A stretch of DNA of 5,931 nucleotides. Source: an uncultured Mucilaginibacter sp. (GTDB lineage: Bacteria; Bacteroidota; Bacteroidia; Sphingobacteriales; Sphingobacteriaceae). Every line of letters starts with the position of its first letter. The stretch's first letter is position 1. The notes under the pieces are model-generated. The model was not told the DNA's origin and did not search any database. It saw nothing but the letters and a program-made list of their open reading frames with translations. Positions 4,595 to 5,931 of this stretch are shown here, piece after piece. The stretch is taken from assembly GCA_903885865.1 (NCBI GenBank), contig CAISKH010000209.1:1-5931 (forward strand). Direction: 5' to 3'. The translations under genes were made by a program, and so were the position numbers.

Positions 4595-5931
4595 TTACTT
4601 AAACATTTCATTCGTCAACCCCGTATTTACCACCGCATTAGTTACCTTAAAATCAATCACCGCGCCTAACAGGCTGGTTTTACTTTCGTAGGGTATTTTA
4701 ACACCATTCACGTCGCGGTAATCACTAAATTCGGTTGGCGAACTGTTGGCCACATCGGTAAGCTGTTTTATTTTGTAACCCGTTTTCGGGTCGAACCAGC
4801 ATTTTACTTTGGTGCCGTCGGGATGGGTTACAATAACCAGGTAAGCCAGGTCGCCATTAACCGCACGAAGCGAAGAATCTAAGGCCAGTGAATAGCCGGG
4901 CTTGTTATAATCCAGTTCGGGGAAGAAGCCAAAGCGGTCGGCTAAATGATGCTGGTAGTCTTTAGCAACCGGAACAGGTTTATTTTGCTGCACCACGCTT
5001 ACGCTGTCGCCATTTCCTTTAATATGCAGCAGGATAAAATTATTATACGATGGCGCCACCGCGTTATAGTCAAATTTATCAGGCGATTTATATTTATAGG
5101 CCAATTGTACAGGTATACCCTGTATGGTGCCTTCCGCATTTATGGCCATGTCTTTTAAATCTTTTACCTTATCGGCGCCGCCAATAGCATCCAGGTAATT
5201 TTTAATTACCGTTGCCGCCGTAACGCCAGCCGCTACCCGTGCACCGCTGAACGAATTGTTCTCAGGGTCCATATCCGGCAATTTATGCTCAGGGTCGAGG
5301 GTAACCAGGGTAATTTTTGAAGTTGATTTATAGGGGAACGTCCATACGCCGCCGCGCTGCCATATTTCGGCAGGCAGTTTTACGATGCCTGTATTTCCAT
5401 TCTCTTCTTTTATGGCAGCAGTAACCGGTAATGCCATTTCGCCCAGGTTTTCAATGGTTATTAACGATCCTTTTGCAGGGTCGCCATCGTTATAATCTAT
5501 CGCTTTAACCGATTGGTCCAGCTTCATGGTGGTCATGAACCATTCGTTCCAGAACCAGCTCAGGTCCTCGCCTGCCGCGTTATCCATCGAGTGGAAAAAG
5601 TCCCAGGGCGTAGGGTGCTTAAATGCCCAGCGTTTTATATAGGTCCTGAATGCGAAATCAAACCTTTCCTCGCCCAAAACCTGTTCGCGTAAAATGGTAA
5701 GGCCCAACGCGGGTTTTTCGTAAGCAGCAAAACCCAGGTAATCGGGCTGTATCACATCCGGCGTGGTCATAATAGGGTCCGCGTCGGGGTTAAACATATC
5801 CGGGGCCGTTTTTTGAAAATCTTGGGGCTGAAAATACTCGCCGTTATTAAAAACTTTAGTATCTACCTTATTAATAAAGGTATTAAAGCCTTCATCCATC
5901 CACGCGTATTTACGCTCGTTCGAGCCTACGA
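4595..5931 (-). CDS. M1 family metallopeptidase with C-terminal LolA-like domain, C-terminal part (runs off right edge)
   Basis: 444 residues are visible, ending at TAA; the start and the HExxH zinc motif lie beyond the right edge. The ATG at 5899 is internal, because the frame continues upstream as VGSNERKYAW and joins WMDEGFNTF. That segment fits the M1 pattern HExxH-x18-E, so E13 (visible numbering) is the third zinc ligand. Y70 in AAYEKPALGL is the likely catalytic tyrosine. A helical region follows (RTYIKRWAFKHPTPWDFF, about 96-112), then a beta-rich segment ending in LDPEHKLPDMDPENNSF (about 211-227), the usual end of this M1 subgroup. After this, about residues 240-444 (YLDAIGGADKVKDLKDMAI onward, with CWFDPKTGYKIKQ and YRDVNGVKIPYE) form an added domain like the outer-membrane lipoprotein-sorting (LolA-like) fold that Bacteroidota attach to several peptidases. 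It is probably an exported aminopeptidase; the signal peptide would be off the window. Confidence 0.9.
   Translation of the reverse strand, partial: VGSNERKYAWMDEGFNTFINKVDTKVFNNGEYFQPQDFQKTAPDMFNPDADPIMTTPDVIQPDYLGFAAYEKPALGLTILREQVLGEERFDFAFRTYIKRWAFKHPTPWDFFHSMDNAAGEDLSWFWNEWFMTTMKLDQSVKAIDYNDGDPAKGSLITIENLGEMALPVTAAIKEENGNTGIVKLPAEIWQRGGVWTFPYKSTSKITLVTLDPEHKLPDMDPENNSFSGARVAAGVTAATVIKNYLDAIGGADKVKDLKDMAINAEGTIQGIPVQLAYKYKSPDKFDYNAVAPSYNNFILLHIKGNGDSVSVVQQNKPVPVAKDYQHHLADRFGFFPELDYNKPGYSLALDSSLRAVNGDLAYLVIVTHPDGTKVKCWFDPKTGYKIKQLTDVANSSPTEFSDYRDVNGVKIPYESKTSLLGAVIDFKVTNAVVNTGLTNEMFK

Noticed and set aside
4595..5899. ATG at 5899 as the start of the peptidase gene
   Set aside because: The frame continues upstream to the window edge with VGSNERKYAW, which fits the M1 spacing between HExxH and the third zinc ligand, so this ATG is internal.

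Overview
The window reads as chromosomal DNA of a Bacteroidota member, most likely Sphingobacteriaceae (Mucilaginibacter/Pedobacter-like). The grounds are the protein families (a YjbQ protein, a Bacteroidota-style M1 peptidase with an extra C-terminal domain, exported serine hydrolases), AT-rich start regions without clear Shine-Dalgarno sequences, one promoter candidate of the TTG / TAnnTTTG type used by this phylum, and palindromic intergenic repeats. The lineage is inferred from the sequence alone. No phage, plasmid, transposase, CRISPR, tRNA or rRNA gene was seen.

Layout from left to right. Bases 1-328 (minus) hold the N-terminal 109 residues of an exported metallo-beta-lactamase-fold hydrolase that runs off the left edge. 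It diverges from a small cupin protein at 481-1023 (plus), with an AT-rich gap of about 150 bases between them. After the cupin comes a convergent intergenic zone (1024-1102) with two palindromes. Then, all on the minus strand, lie two adjacent homologous genes for exported alpha/beta hydrolases with a C-terminal Fn3-like domain (1103-2434 and 2450-3793, only 15 bases apart), yjbQ (3901-4323), a 271-base intergenic region rich in hairpins and GTAACA repeats (4324-4594), and the C-terminal 444 residues of an M1 metallopeptidase with a LolA-like tail (4595 to the right edge).

Functionally this is a set of mostly cell-envelope or secreted hydrolases (metallo-hydrolase, two serine hydrolases, peptidase) plus two small cytosolic proteins (cupin, YjbQ). 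Only the hydrolase pair looks like a true transcription unit. The rest look like neighbours rather than parts of one pathway.

I found no clear new multi-gene system. The points most worth a second look are the GTAACA repeat cluster overlapping a candidate yjbQ promoter, the tandem duplication of the Fn3-bearing hydrolase, and the M1/LolA-like fusion.
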